Source: Amaranthus tricolor (lineage: Eukaryota > Streptophyta > Magnoliopsida > Caryophyllales > Amaranthaceae). Taken from it: a stretch of DNA of 64,000 nt. The translations under genes were made by a program, and so were the position numbers. Below the pieces are notes generated by a model. The model did no database searches and was not told the origin of the DNA. It saw nothing but the letters and a program-made list of their open reading frames with translations. Shown one piece after another: positions 36,636-49,258 of this stretch (the first letter of the stretch is position 1; every line of letters starts with the position of its first letter). The stretch covers positions 18,179,906 through 18,243,905 of the forward strand of contig NC_080061.1 in assembly GCF_026212465.1 (NCBI RefSeq). Direction: 5' to 3'.

Positions 36636-38501
36636 ATGCATTTATTCAGAGACGAAATTGTCCCCGAGATTGAGACCTCGGATAATGAGCATCGTAGTAA
36701 TGACAGCGAAGAAGACCAAATTGTGAGATACGAGCGTATGGCTGAAGACGCTCCACCGATTGACCATGATTTTGAAACTAAAGACGCCCCACCAATGGAT
36801 GCTCTCACCACTACCAGTAAGAAAAGAAAAGAGCGAGGTCCTACAAAAAACCTCAAAGTCACAGAACCCATGCATTTGGAATACAATGCATTGGGTCAAC
36901 CCTGCGGAAAATGGCGTAGGCAATATGGAAAACAAGTGGGTCTATGTATCCGCAAGCTTTCCATATTGCACGCATAGAACGAGGTTCCAGAGGGTTTGAA
37001 GAACTCTCAATGGCATGATACTGTGGTAAGCAACTTTACTATTTTTACTCATTTATTTTCATTTTAAAATTAATTTGATTGATAGTAATAAATATAAATT
37101 TTTTTGTTGAATCTTTTCCACATCGAGAGCGATGAGGACAAGAAGAATGTGTTTCTTTCAGCTGTTGCTGAAAGATTCACAGATTTCAAATCCAAGCTAC
37201 TAACTGGCTGGATTACGAAGAGCCGTGCCCGTACGACCAAAAAGGTCAAAACGGGAAACGAAGGTGGAGAGCAAGCACCTTCGAAGATGCCCTACGAAAT
37301 ATGGGGTCACATATCGAAGAGGGATTGGGAGGCCTTTGTTGCCAAAAGAACAACTCCCATAGAAGTTGTAAGTATTTCATATTATATTATAGTTTACCAA
37401 TTTGAATTTACTTCTTTTGATTCAGTCATTAAACTAATACATGACATTCGATTCAGTCCAAGTACCAAGATTCCATTTCCACTTTAGCCTAGGTCCTGGA
37501 TGCATAGGTTTGGTCTCCATGTGTCGTGCAAGGTGGTCTGGTCACTAGTTTGCTGCTGTGTCAATTTCGCGCGTAAAGTAGGTCAAACATGGTTTGTTAG
37601 GCACGAAACTTGGCACACAACACTATTTGGCATATATTATTGTGTTGAAATGGTTAGAATTGATAATAATAGTCATATGCTAGAAATTAGAAGTTAAGTT
37701 GCGATTTTAAGGATTTTTAAGCGTTTTTGTCAATTTCGCGCGTAAAGTAGGTCAAACATGGTTTGTTATGCACGAAACTTGGCACACAACACTATTTGGC
37801 ATATATTATTGTGTTGAAATGGTTAGAATATAAAATAATATTCATATGCTAGAAATTAGAAGTTAAGTTGCGATTTTAAGGGTTTTTAAGCGTTTTTGTC
37901 AATTTTGTGCGTAAAGTAGGTCAAACATGGTTTGTTATGCACGAAACTTGGCACACAACACTATTTGGCATATATTATTGTGTTGAAATTGTTAGAATTG
38001 AAAATAATAGTCATATGCTAGAAATTAGGTGTTAAGTTGCGATTTTAAGGGTTTTTTAGCGTTTTTGTCAATTTCGCGCGTAAAGTAAAACTTTGTTTGT
38101 TTTGCACGAAACTTGGCACACAACACTATTTGGTATATATTATTGTGTAGAAGTTGTTAGAATTGAAAATCATAGTCATATTCTAGAATTTACGTGTTAA
38201 GTTGCAATTTTATGCGTTTTTAACCGTTTTTGACACTAACATCTATTTTCTCTTAGTGCTTTCAACAACCTTCTTCTTCCGTTGACTGCGGCTACTATGC
38301 GCTGAAGTATATGGACGATATTATAAATTCCGTGAAGGACTTTGGAGTCGAAAATATAGATACCGTAAGTATTTGTTACGTTCTTAATTAAATATATTAT
38401 TGGTAAAATCTAATGTTTATTTCTATATTAATCTTTTATTTTAATATTATATATAGGTTTTAAACGACATTCCGAGGGAAACACGCCCTTTGAGAAGATA
38501 A
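36636..38501 (+). pseudogene. CACTA-2 second gene: Transposase_24-like plus Ulp1-like exons
   Basis: The first exon (36636 to about 37023) is acidic at its start, then reads MHLEYNALGQPCGKWRRQYG, the pattern of the plant transposase family Transposase_24 (Ptta/En/Spm). A TAG at 36975 sits where a Trp is expected before NEVPEGLKNSQWHD. The next exon, about 37110-37370, continues (KNVFLSAVAERFTDFKSKLL; YEIWGHISKRDWEAFVAKR). After a long intron with a tandem array come exons 38257-38364 (QQPSSSVDCGYYALKYMDDI, the Ulp1 Cys box) and 38457-38501 (stop). The His/Asp part of the protease is absent. Members of this class act as the second protein of CACTA elements. Confidence 0.7.
37561..38236. repeat. 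Four copies of a 169-bp tandem repeat
   Basis: Units beginning tcaatttcgcgcgtaaagta start at 37561, 37730, 37899 and 38068, spaced exactly 169 bp each time. Units differ by few substitutions; the fourth is the most diverged. The array fills an intron of the CACTA-2 second gene. The tcgcgcg core is CpG-rich against a very AT-rich background. Confidence 0.92.
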
Positions 38502-38595
38502 GAGATGCGCGAATTAAAAGACAAGATTGCCGCGTATCTTGCTAATATTTGTCCTTGATAAATTGTAATTAGTATAGATTATTTTTTATACTTTA

Positions 38596-39147
<552 letters not shown>

Positions 39148-39303
39148 GTACATAATATTCTATTATATATACGAGCGAGAGTTTATTATTACAAAGAGAT
39201 TAATGTTGATTATCTGTGATTATCATTGGATTAATCACTGTTATTACATTGTATTATTATTGCATTATTATAAGGATAAAACGGAAAAAGAAAAAAAAAA
39301 GAG

Positions 39304-39609
39304 TTATTTGCTGCGGTTTTGCCCCTGACCAGAGCAATTAACCCTCCTTATTTGCTGCGGTTTTTGCCCCTGACCGCAGCAAATAGCCCTCCTTATTTGC
39401 TGCGGTTTTTGCCCCTGACCGCAGCAAATAACCCTCCTTATTTGCTGCGGTTGTTGCCCATGACCGCAGCAAATAATGCCCTTATTTGCTGCGGTTTTGA
39501 ACCGCAGCATTTAAAGTAGGACATTTGCTGCTATCACTATTGCTGGGGGCCAAAACCGCAGCAAATAATGGCAAAAAAACCGCAGCAAATGAGGTTTTTT
39601 CCACTAGTG
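39304..39609 (+). repeat. 3' subterminal hairpin array of CACTA-2
   Basis: Five units of the form ttatttgctgcggtt-gcccctgacc-gcagcaaata follow one another at 39304-39515 with about 47-bp spacing, each able to fold into a short hairpin. Two more inverted motifs precede the terminal CCACTAGTG. Such arrays are the binding sites of CACTA transposases. Confidence 0.88.
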
Positions 39610-41319
39610 GAAGAATATATCTAGATCCACAATCACTCGATGGTGCATGAGGAAAAACTCTAAGTTAAGGAAAATGTTATTTGAAACATTGAATGATTTA
39701 GATAGCAAGGTGTCTTTGACATGTGACATTTGGACAGCTTGCACATCTCGTGGATACTTGACTTTAACGGCTCATTATATTGACAAGGATTGGTGTTTGA
39801 AGTCGAAAGTTCTTAATTTTCGTCATTTCCCTCCCCCACACACTAGTCATGCAATTTATGAGCTTGTTTATGGATTGATCAAGGATTGGGGTCTTGAATC
39901 AAAGGTTATGTGCATGACTGTTGACAACGCAACCAATAATGATTCCATGATCCCTTTGTTACAAGAATGTTTAAATGGCCATTCGTCTTTTCCATGTGAT
40001 GGTGCACATTTTCATATTCGTTGTGCGGCCCATATTTTAAATTTGATTGTTAAAGATGGATTAAAAGCAATTGATCCTGCTGTCAAACTTGTGCGTGATA
40101 ATGTGAAGTACATTGATTCATCCGAGGCAAGGATGATTAGGTTTAGAGATTTTGTATCTCAGTTGGAAAAACCTTCTTCGCTGAAATTGTGGTTGGATGT
40201 TGTAACGAGATGGAACTCTACATACTTAATGTTGAAGCGAGCTCTTGACTAATAGAGTTGCGGTGAATCGCTTTGGTAGTACTGAGCCTGACTACACCTT
40301 AAAGTTCATTGATCGTGAGTGGGAATCTGTTGAAAACATGGCTTCTATTCTTCAACCTTTCTATGAAATGACCAATCTTTTTTCTGGGTCAGATTATCCC
40401 ACTACAAATCTGTATTTTGAACAAGTTTGTAAGGCAAAATACCACCTACGACGTGCTTGTGAAAGTGAGGATACCTGCATTAGAGGGATGGGAAATGAGA
40501 TGTTTGAGAAGTTAGAGAAATATTGGGGAGAGTCCTCTTTAATTTTGTCTATTGTTGCGGTGTTTGACCCTAGGCATAAGATTCCATTTCTAAAACATCA
40601 TTTTAGAAAGGTTTATCAATCTGAGGATGAGGTTTATCAACAAATTGTGAGGGTTCGCTCTGGACTTGTCAATCTTTTCAATGATTACAAGTCTATAATT
40701 ACTTTATCGACTAAAACTCATCAAGCTTCTACTTCTGAAAATGTCGCATCAGTTGGTTCATGCTCTCGTGATTCTGATGGCTATGAGGTATGTATTATTT
40801 AATTTTAAACTCCTTTTAACAATATATTTATTATTATTACTATTAATAAGTTTCATATGTTTTATTGTTTGTTTACAGAGTTTTGAAAGTTCTCAAGAAC
40901 TACTTTTTTCTTCAAATATTTTATCGGAAGTGGAAAAATACCTTGAATCACCTTTGCACATGCATGGTGATTCGAAATTTGATATTTTGTTGTGTTGGAA
41001 AGACCAACAAACTACATACCCAATTTTGTCTAAAATAGCTAAAGACATATTGGCTATTCCAATAACCACAGTTGCATCCGAATCAACTTTTTCTATGGGA
41101 GGAAGAATTTTGAATAGATGGAGAGCATCCCTTTTATCAAGACATGTTGAAGCCTTGATTTTAACTCGTAATTGGTTGTTTGGATATGAAGAAGAATCTG
41201 ATGAAGTAGGATTAGTTGTTGGCAGTGACTTAGTCCCCGATGCAGAATCGCATGGTAAGGGAGATCAGGGTCCAAGTGGATCCTCGTCTTTAGAATCTGG
41301 TACGTATTTTACATTTTAA

Positions 41320-42683
41320 ATAAATGTTAGTTAATTATCATTCTATTATAACTCGTGTTTCGTGTACTTTATGTACTCAGTTATGGTTTATTCACTTGAT
41401 TGTTGCCATGCAAAAGATGTTGGTTCTTATGGATCTGATTGTGGCTCAAATTGAAACACGGAATCTGGACACAAGTAATTTAACCTTACAAGTCACATGG
41501 AAACTTGATAATCGTTGGGTTGGGTGAATATTATCCATGAGTCTTAGTCTTATAGGCAACTTTCTAATAGCCTTGTTTACTTGAGATTAGGCAATTAGAA
41601 ATGTTTCCTTAGCTATGATTCATGTTGGTAGCTTGCTGAACATGCGGTGTTTTTTGACCTTGAGAGGCATTACAATGATCTCACACGACATGTGATACAT
41701 ATTCTGGTAGTAAAATTTTAGGCGTTTCTTTTTTGTATCTTTCTTATAAGAATGAATTACTTTCTTTTAATACTTTTTTTGTTTGTTTTTGTTCAAGATT
41801 GAAATATGGTACCACAAGCAAAGCAGCAGTACGTGAGAGATTTTATGGTGGATATATAACTATACATAGTTGCTGATTGAATGTTAATTTTTGGGGTTAA
41901 AAACTTGATATTTGTATATTTACATTAGATGGATGTATAAGTGATGGATGTAAATTTTTGGGGTAAAAAACTTGATATTTGTATATGTTAATTTGGTGGA
42001 TGTATAAGTGATGGATGTAAATTTTTGGGGTTAAAAACTTAATATTTGTATATTTATATTTGGTGGATGTATAAGTGATGAATGTAAATTTTTGGGACTT
42101 AAAGCTTGAAGAATTGGTGGAATCTTATTGGTTTATAATTGATTTGCTAAAATATTTATATATAATCTTGTTTACAATCTTTCAATATTAGAAATTAGTT
42201 TTCAAATATTCAAAAAATCATAATTAGAAAACTGAAATTGGGCCTAATTTGCTAAAATTAGGTGAAAAATTGATTCGGATTTGTAACAGTTCGATTAACA
42301 ATCGGTTCGGGTTGGTATCAGTTCGGTTAAAAACAGTTCGATTAATAATCGATTCGAGTTTGTATTAGTTCGGGTTAAAAACAGTTCGATCTTAATCGGT
42401 TTTAGTCAGGTTGCATTCGGTTACGTGCATAATTTGGGTCGGATTTGACTCGGGTCGATCACTGTTCAGTTCGGGTAATATCGGTTAAGGTTTATATGTC
42501 GGTTATAAAATTCGGTTGCAGTTCGAGTTCGATTTTGCCATTTTCGGTTATCAAACAGTTCGAGTGAAGTTTCGGTTCGGGTAATTGCGGTTCGGTAAAC
42601 CTAAAAAACTTACATTTTTTCGGGTCGGATAATTTTCGATTCCGGGTCGGATTTTCGGGTCGGGTTTCTTTTGAACAGCTCTA
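41320..42683. repeat. 3' part of the hAT element with a 67-bp tandem array
   Basis: The region is non-coding. Between 41885 and 42100 a unit containing atttttggggttaaaaactt and gtggatgtataagtgatgga recurs at spacings of 67 bp (gggg at 41893, 41960, 42027 and a partial at 42094). From 42250 to 42660 the cggttcgg-rich subterminal repeats take over. Confidence 0.85.
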
Positions 42684-42915
42684 GTTTTCGACATACTATC
42701 CAATATAGTAATTCAATTGTAAGTATCTCTAATTATGTATAAATAAAAATTATAAAAATTTGATATTAATAAAATTTACATTGAGACTAATCAAACAAGA
42801 TCCCACTTGACTATACTTTAACTTTTAGATTAAGAATAAAATACAAATTAAGATTGATCGACGAATAGTGGCAAAAAAATCTAAATTGGACAATTAATGT
42901 AAATTGGAGGGAGTA

Positions 42916-43706
42916 TTTATTTAGACAATTATGTATGTGAATTGTGAGTAATACTCTAATATTTTTCTTAGTTTTATTTACTTTTTCACACTTGTCAAAT
43001 TAATATTATAACTCCCGATATTTATAATTTTTACGCTTTGACGAATGAAACAAAATCTCATTTAAATATACCTTAACTTATAAATTGGACATTTTTCATA
43101 AAGCAACTTGAGACAATAACCAAAGTATAAAACGGTAATACTAGCAATTAATTCAAAATACAGGAAGAAATAGTACAAGCCAACAGATGCTTAGCTCTTA
43201 AAGTGGGGCCTCTTGATAGTCAACTACTTCTACTCTACTAAAACAAACCTTTGCAACTTGCAAGAGATTTATCATTTAATCAACCCAGTTTATTTCCTGA
43301 TAGACAAATTGTCATTAAAGTTTGTAATTTATTTTATATTTCTTTACAAATGTGATTCAGCTCCCTAGTAGATTAGAAAAAACTTAAATACCCATGTGAT
43401 TGTATTTTCCTGCATCCAAGTTGCAGTCAAATCAATTCCAGTTTATTTGGAGTGCATTGCTACAGTTGTGAGATCTCAATTTCCTCAAATTTATCACAAG
43501 ATTCAATTTTGTTCCTTCATGGATGCAGATTTTTCACTGGTTATTCACTAATACTCTTCTTTCTGTGCTCATAGTTAGATTTTAATTGACTTTGCATTGT
43601 TGAATTTGATAAAATTATGCTCATTTCTTGAATACCCAGATGAGAAGTGATTGATTGTTGAGCTTTCAATCTGAACTTTTATACACAAAAGACCAATACA
43701 ATATAA
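42916..43706 (+). promoter_or_regulatory. Upstream region of the folate-biopterin transporter gene
   Basis: It holds no ORF and no transposon ends that I can see. The stretch 43340-43700 is the likely promoter end and 5' UTR; I cannot fix a TATA box or a UTR intron. The start codon at 43707 follows an AT-rich leader (caatataaATGATGG). Confidence 0.4.
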
Positions 43707-46700
43707 ATGATGGTTGAAGACGAAAACCCAGAAACTAAACTGGAAGACATGGAGGGAGATGAGCTGAAATACGGTTTCAGGGATTATATGGAGGCACCAT
43801 TGAATTGGTTGAAAATGCTAGCCAAAGAGATGCATTGGAGTTTTGTTTTTGGAGTGGTGATTGTGTATGGAGTTAGTCAAGGTTTGGGAGGAGCACTTAA
43901 TCGTGTGGGGACGGAGTATTACATGAAAGATGTTCAGAAAGTGCAGCCTTCTGAGGCACAAATTTATCAAGGATTCACTTCTATTCCTTGGATGGTTAAG
44001 CCTATTTATGGTCTCATGACAGATGTGATTCCTATTCTAGGGTATCATAGAAGACCTTACTTCATTTTTGCAGGTAAATTCTCGTCATTATTATGCAGAT
44101 GATGGTTGTTTGATTGTTTCTTCTGTGGTAAACAGTATTTATTAGAAAATGGATTATATTTGCTTTAGTTCTAATGTCAAATGAACCAATAGGTCTAAGT
44201 TAATTGAACAATAATGTCAAAATAGCTCTTGGTAAAGAAAAACAATATATTGGATTTGATGCTTGCACTTAAGGAGTTTATCTTGTGCTCATAGGCCACA
44301 GTTGAGAGCCTAAGAGAGTAGTTCACAAAAAAGGATCTGCTTGGATTGAGTGTAAATATTTAAGGGGTAATAAAAGTCAAAGTAGATGATCTCTTGGAGG
44401 ATAAAACTGGCCCTTTTGGATGTGATACGAAAGTTTACGATCACATATCCTGTGAGCTAATATTTAGCTTAAAATTTTCAATGGGAATGGATATGATGGT
44501 TCTCTGAAATACTTCAGTTTAAGATTTTAAGTAGATGATTTTAAGTGGCGATTTCCGAAAAATTGAATAAGTTCTTGAACGTTGTTTATTCCAAAAATAA
44601 ATTTTTAGCAAGGGATTGTTGTACATTTGACAACCCCTTACCTAACCAAACCATACAAAAGCATTTGTAACTGGAAGCTTCCAACTATTATTAGGATACT
44701 GTATAGCACCCCACTCGGAAAGTACTGCAGCACCAGAAATTGTTATTGAGTTGGAGGAATTTTGATAGAGGGTTAGGAATCTGTATTAGGACTTAGGAAT
44801 GATACTTCCAATTCATGGGATCAAAGACTAATAGTTTTTTGGTTTGGCATCGTAATGGACTATACTAAAATGACTCATTAATCATGTGTAGTTCTATTTA
44901 TGCTGAATTGAAAATGTTGATTACCTCTTTGTCATCATTAGCAAGGGTAAAGTTGTCTTCTGACACCACCAAATCCAACCTAGTTGAGAGCCACTTAAAG
45001 TCATTGGGTTCATGGAATGTTGGCTAGGTACCTGTATTAGGATTGTTACATGTAGATTTAAATGAACATGCAATTATATTCATAGCACAACTTCGGTATG
45101 CAACTTTTCAGTGATGTGGTCATTACCTGCACAGCCGCATAATCATCACTATCAAAGTAGGATATAAAGTCTTTGTTCATGTTCCACAGTACGAATGTAC
45201 AACGCATTTGTTGTAGTTGTGTGTATGGCTTCTTTTTCTGATGTTGAGAAGAAATTCTTAAGACTTCAGTCAAGATAAGCTACGGTTTTACTAGAATGGT
45301 TTGGAGTTTTGATGCGCACACTGCATTTTGCTCGTACTACAAAGCCAACAAAGGCATCAACTAGGATTGCAACTTTTCAGTGTTGTCTTTTAGTTCATTT
45401 CTCCCAATGATATCACGGCTTTTTGAGAGAAATGGTGTACTTAAAAAGAAAAGGGAGGTAATCAATCATTTATACTATGTTTGGATAGCAATTTGGGAGA
45501 AAAAAGAAAGGAAAGGAAAGGAAAGGGAAGGGAGGGAAGGAATGGAAGGGAAGAGAAATGCAAGGAAATGAATTCTTGTTTGTTTAGGAGGTAAGGGAAG
45601 GGAAAGGAAGGGAATAAGAGTTTTCCCTTCAAATCTTACTTTGAAAAGATTGATACCTTAATAAAAAACATCCATTAAATCCCTCCAAATTCCTTCCCTT
45701 CCATTTTGTTACCTAAACAAGGGATCCCTCATCTCTCCAAATTCCTCCCCTTCCTTTCCCTCCTTTTCCTTCCATCCAAACACACCCTTATGGTCTCTAA
45801 TGCCTATACAAGCATTAGGTTGCGTCTCATTAGGATGCTTCCTTCTTGATACCTTAACTCTTACAAGGCTTCCATTTAAGGTACTTAAAACCAAATAGCT
45901 TGCAATTTGAAACGAAATAACAAAGTTATGTGAGACATTGACAGTTTTATTGCAATCTCAAGTGTCTCACCATCTCTCTTTCCTTTAACTTTTGGTAAGA
46001 ACTTTAAGGTTAAATATTAACCATGATGTGTTAGTTTCTAAACTTTCTACGAATTATCAAATATTTCTCTTTCTGATTTCTAACTGCTACCTTGTCTACT
46101 ATTCTTAGAAGTCCATCTCAAATTTATCTCGAGGAGACCAGTTTGATTTTTTTCATACTCAGACTTTGTCTCATCGAATGGGTGTATGGTTGCATGTTAA
46201 ATGCTCAAACAGGTTTTAAATAAAACTATTGTAGGTAATTCTTGGCGATAAATATAATTTGATGATGCAAAATTTCCTGATCATTTATTTTTAGGCATCC
46301 TTTGACATGGGGTAAGCTGCTTGGTGTTGTCAGCGACACACTTTCATCTCTGTTTTCAAGTAATTTCCTTGAAAGATATAGATTGCATGCAGAATAATCA
46401 CTTACCATTGAAATTCTGAATTCTTAAGTTCTTTTTGAGGGAGAAATATCTGACAATGTAACTCTTTTTTAACCCAATACCAACAAGGATTTGCTGCATT
46501 ACTCATATCATATAGTTTAATTGAAATGCCATTTTTTTCTTGGGGCAAAGGAAATTATCTTGTTTACTGTTTGTTTTTCATGGTTTATTTAACACCTAAT
46601 ATTATCTTCTATCTATAGATGATTGACCTGCCTTGCTGGTATAACCACATGCAAGAGTATGTTTGTGATCTCTTGTTCCATTGGCGTAATTTGATGAATT

Positions 46701-48538
46701 CTACTGTGTTGGCTTTAGGTGTTCTCGGGATAGTGCCCATGCTATTTTTATCTTTCCACAAGAAGATGCATATCTTCTTTGCAGTGCTATCGTTAACAGC
46801 AGGGAGTGCAGGGGCAGCAATAGCAGATGTGACTGTTGATGCATGTGTAGCACAGAACTCTAATAAGCATCAACATCTTGCTCCTGACATGCAGAGCTTA
46901 TGTTCGTTGAGTTCTGCCACTGGATCTCTCCTCGGGTTCTTTCTCAGTGGTCTCTTGGTTCACTTCATTGGCCCAAAGGTGCATTTCCTTACCTCAATGA
47001 TGTCTCTTTGCATTCATATATATACACAAAAAAGGACACTTTTCTATGATTTCATGTGAGATTTTCCTATTTTGAACAAAAGGGGGTCTTCGGATTGCTA
47101 ACAATCCCAGCAGCACTTATATGTCTGGTCGGAATCATTCTTCATGAACCTCAAACAGTGAACTTCTCTTACAAACAGGTAGATTTTCCATCTTTTCTAA
47201 TAAGCATTTGAATTATACCAGGAAAATCTTGTGATTATCTACTCTTGAATCAGGTTGGCCAGAAATTCCGTGATGCAATCAGAGCCATGGGAGACACGCT
47301 AAAGTTGCCTGATGTATGGCGACCATGTCTATATCTGTACCTCAGCAATGCTTTGTCTCTCAATATCTATGATGGAATGTTTTATTGGTATACTGATTCA
47401 ATAGCTGGTCCTCATTTTTCACAGGTATGATTTATGTTATAGTTCATGTATAGGCGCGTACTTAACAAACTGGTACTCAGGCTATTGCTCATTGACTGAG
47501 AAATATCATAAAAATTAGTTAATGCAGTAAAAAATATTGACTCAGAAAGATGTGGTCATGAACAGGCACTTTGAGCAGCAAAATTTGGCTTTCGAATGAT
47601 CAGAAAGATACCGTCTCATTAATTCGATGCTCACAATAAGAACATCTATCCTTAAAGGCTTTTGGTAGATATTATTGGATGCCAGCATATCCTTCTGTTG
47701 CTTATATAAATTTTTTAAATAGAACATTTTCTTTAATTGTTTTAAACTTCGCACTTTTGACCTGACTTCCGCTTATGTGAACTTAATGCATAATTATACA
47801 CTTATTTATCCTTGTCTGAATTTGTTGCAGCTTATTTTCATTGTAAAATGAAGCTGATGGAACCTCAAACATGTTTTTAATGAAACAGAAGCCTAAATAC
47901 ATAATTATATATTCTTTCCTCCACCCGGGTTTTTGCAGGAATTTGTGGGCTATATTCTTGCCATTGGTTCAGCTGGTGCCATACTAGCATCTCTATTGTA
48001 CCAATCTATCTTGAAAGATCAACAATTCCGGGATCTATGTTTCTGGAGTCAACTTTTCTTGGGTTTGTCAGGGATGCTTGATCTACTTCTGGTCTTACGG
48101 TTGAACTTGAAACTTGGCATACCAGATCATTTATTTGCTGTGCTTGATGAGTGTGCATACCAATTTGTTGGGAGGCTCAAATGGATGCCCCTACTGGTTC
48201 TCAGTGCCAAGCTTTGCCCTCCAGGAATCGAAGGCACCTTCTTTGCTTTAATCATGTCTATCGGTAACATTGGCATGTTCTCTTCATCATGGCTCGGAGG
48301 TATCCTCCTCCACATTTTGAGTATCACTCGAACCCAATTCAGCAATCTATGGCTTGCTATTTTGATCCGTAACATAGCTAGAATCTGTCCACTTCTGGTC
48401 ATATTTTTAGTGCCAAGGACAGATCCCAACTCTTCCATTCTTCCATCTAACATCCCAATTACAGATCAAACTGCAGAAACTTTGGATGATGATAGGATTG
48501 AGCTAGTATCTCTCGTTACCAGCGTCGATAGAAGATAA
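43707..48538 (+). CDS. FBT: Folate-biopterin transporter (FBT family, FBT2-like)
   Basis: Five exons join in frame with GT-AG introns: 43707-44073, 46719-46978, 47083-47178, 47254-47424 and 47939-48538, giving 497 residues, the usual family length (about 500). Family motifs are present from end to end: [100 protein letters not shown] and [10 protein letters not shown]. The family belongs to the major facilitator superfamily and moves folates or pteridines across membranes; a dozen or so membrane helices are expected. The N-terminus is short and acidic without an obvious plastid transit peptide, unlike the plastid FBT1 type, so another membrane is more likely. The substrate of this member is inferred, not shown. 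No disabling change was seen. Intron 1 (2.6 kb) holds a MITE. Confidence 0.92.
45474..45787. mobile_element. Tourist-like MITE in intron 1 of the transporter gene (314 bp)
   Basis: The left end TACTATGTTTGGATAGCAAT and the inverted right end GGGTGTGTTTGGATGG match over gtttggat, with tta on both sides (45471-45473, 45788-45790), as in PIF/Harbinger-derived Tourist MITEs. Its arms are a purine-only block (ggaaaggaaagg..., 45500-45560) and its pyrimidine mirror (45700-45775), so the element can fold on itself. Confidence 0.75.
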
Positions 48539-49258
48539 CATTTGCATTCCCTCTTGCTGAAGATTTAGAAAATAGTTGGTCCTAGTAGGAAAATTGGTCT
48601 CAAAGCAGCAGATGGTAGACACAGGTAATGAGGTAATTACCAGTATTTTGATTCATTGGTACCTACAAAATGTTTTACTCATTCTTTATCATTTTGTTTG
48701 GTGTAAAATATCTGTTGTAGACTTAGTTTTGGATAGAATGATATAGTGATCATATACAGATACAGTTTTTACATTAAAAGGATGTTACACTTATTAATTC
48801 CGAGCAAGAGTACCTTCCATTTATAGAGGTGTGCATTTGGAAACATTCTTGAGTTGGATCAAAGTCAGCTTTTATGTTCATGAAGGCTATTGCATCGATA
48901 ATTTGAAGTTAGGTCGGGTAATTAGGTCGGGTTATAGTCGAGTTCAAATATATTTTGCCCCTATCGGAATAATTCATCACGTCAGTTACTCATTTTTGTG
49001 TTCTTATGTTGGAGTATTCGAGTATTCTTGGGTCAAGGATCATGTTTTGTTCACATATATATTTTTGGGTCCCCAATATACGAAACATACTTATGTTTGG
49101 CATTTCATTTTAGTAAAAAAAAAAAAAAAGAAAACCTTAAAACACCAAAAAACATGGCTATGGGTTTGATTGGCAAATCGTTTGTTTAAAATTATTAATT
49201 TGGTTTGATTGGCTAAATTTATTGACTAATAAGTTGTTTAATCCAATTTTTGTAAAGT
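48539..49258. other. 3' flank of the transporter gene
   Basis: The 3' UTR probably ends before about 48800, where AT-rich DNA begins; no single polyadenylation signal can be chosen. At 48825 a tagaggtgtgcatttgg motif resembles a hAT terminus, but no partner end was found. A short poly(A) run (49118-49131) has no clear source. Confidence 0.4.

Noticed and set aside
37561..38236. CRISPR-like array
   Set aside because: The 169-bp units are repeated whole, with no unique spacers, and the genome is that of a plant.
39304..39519. Repeat-protein-like frames with a regular 15-16-residue period
   Set aside because: They arise from the 47-bp subterminal hairpin repeats of CACTA-2 and occur on both strands.
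45058..45273. Minus-strand 71-codon frame in transporter intron 1
   Set aside because: It has no domain and no partner exons, and lies in ordinary AT-rich intron sequence.
46619..47059. Single 146-codon gene
   Set aside because: It is exon 2 of the transporter read through its acceptor and donor sites; the spliced model fits the family end to end.
48825..49000. Second hAT element starting tagaggtgtgcatttgg
   Set aside because: No inverted partner end or 8-bp duplication was found; the cgggt-rich stretch is short.
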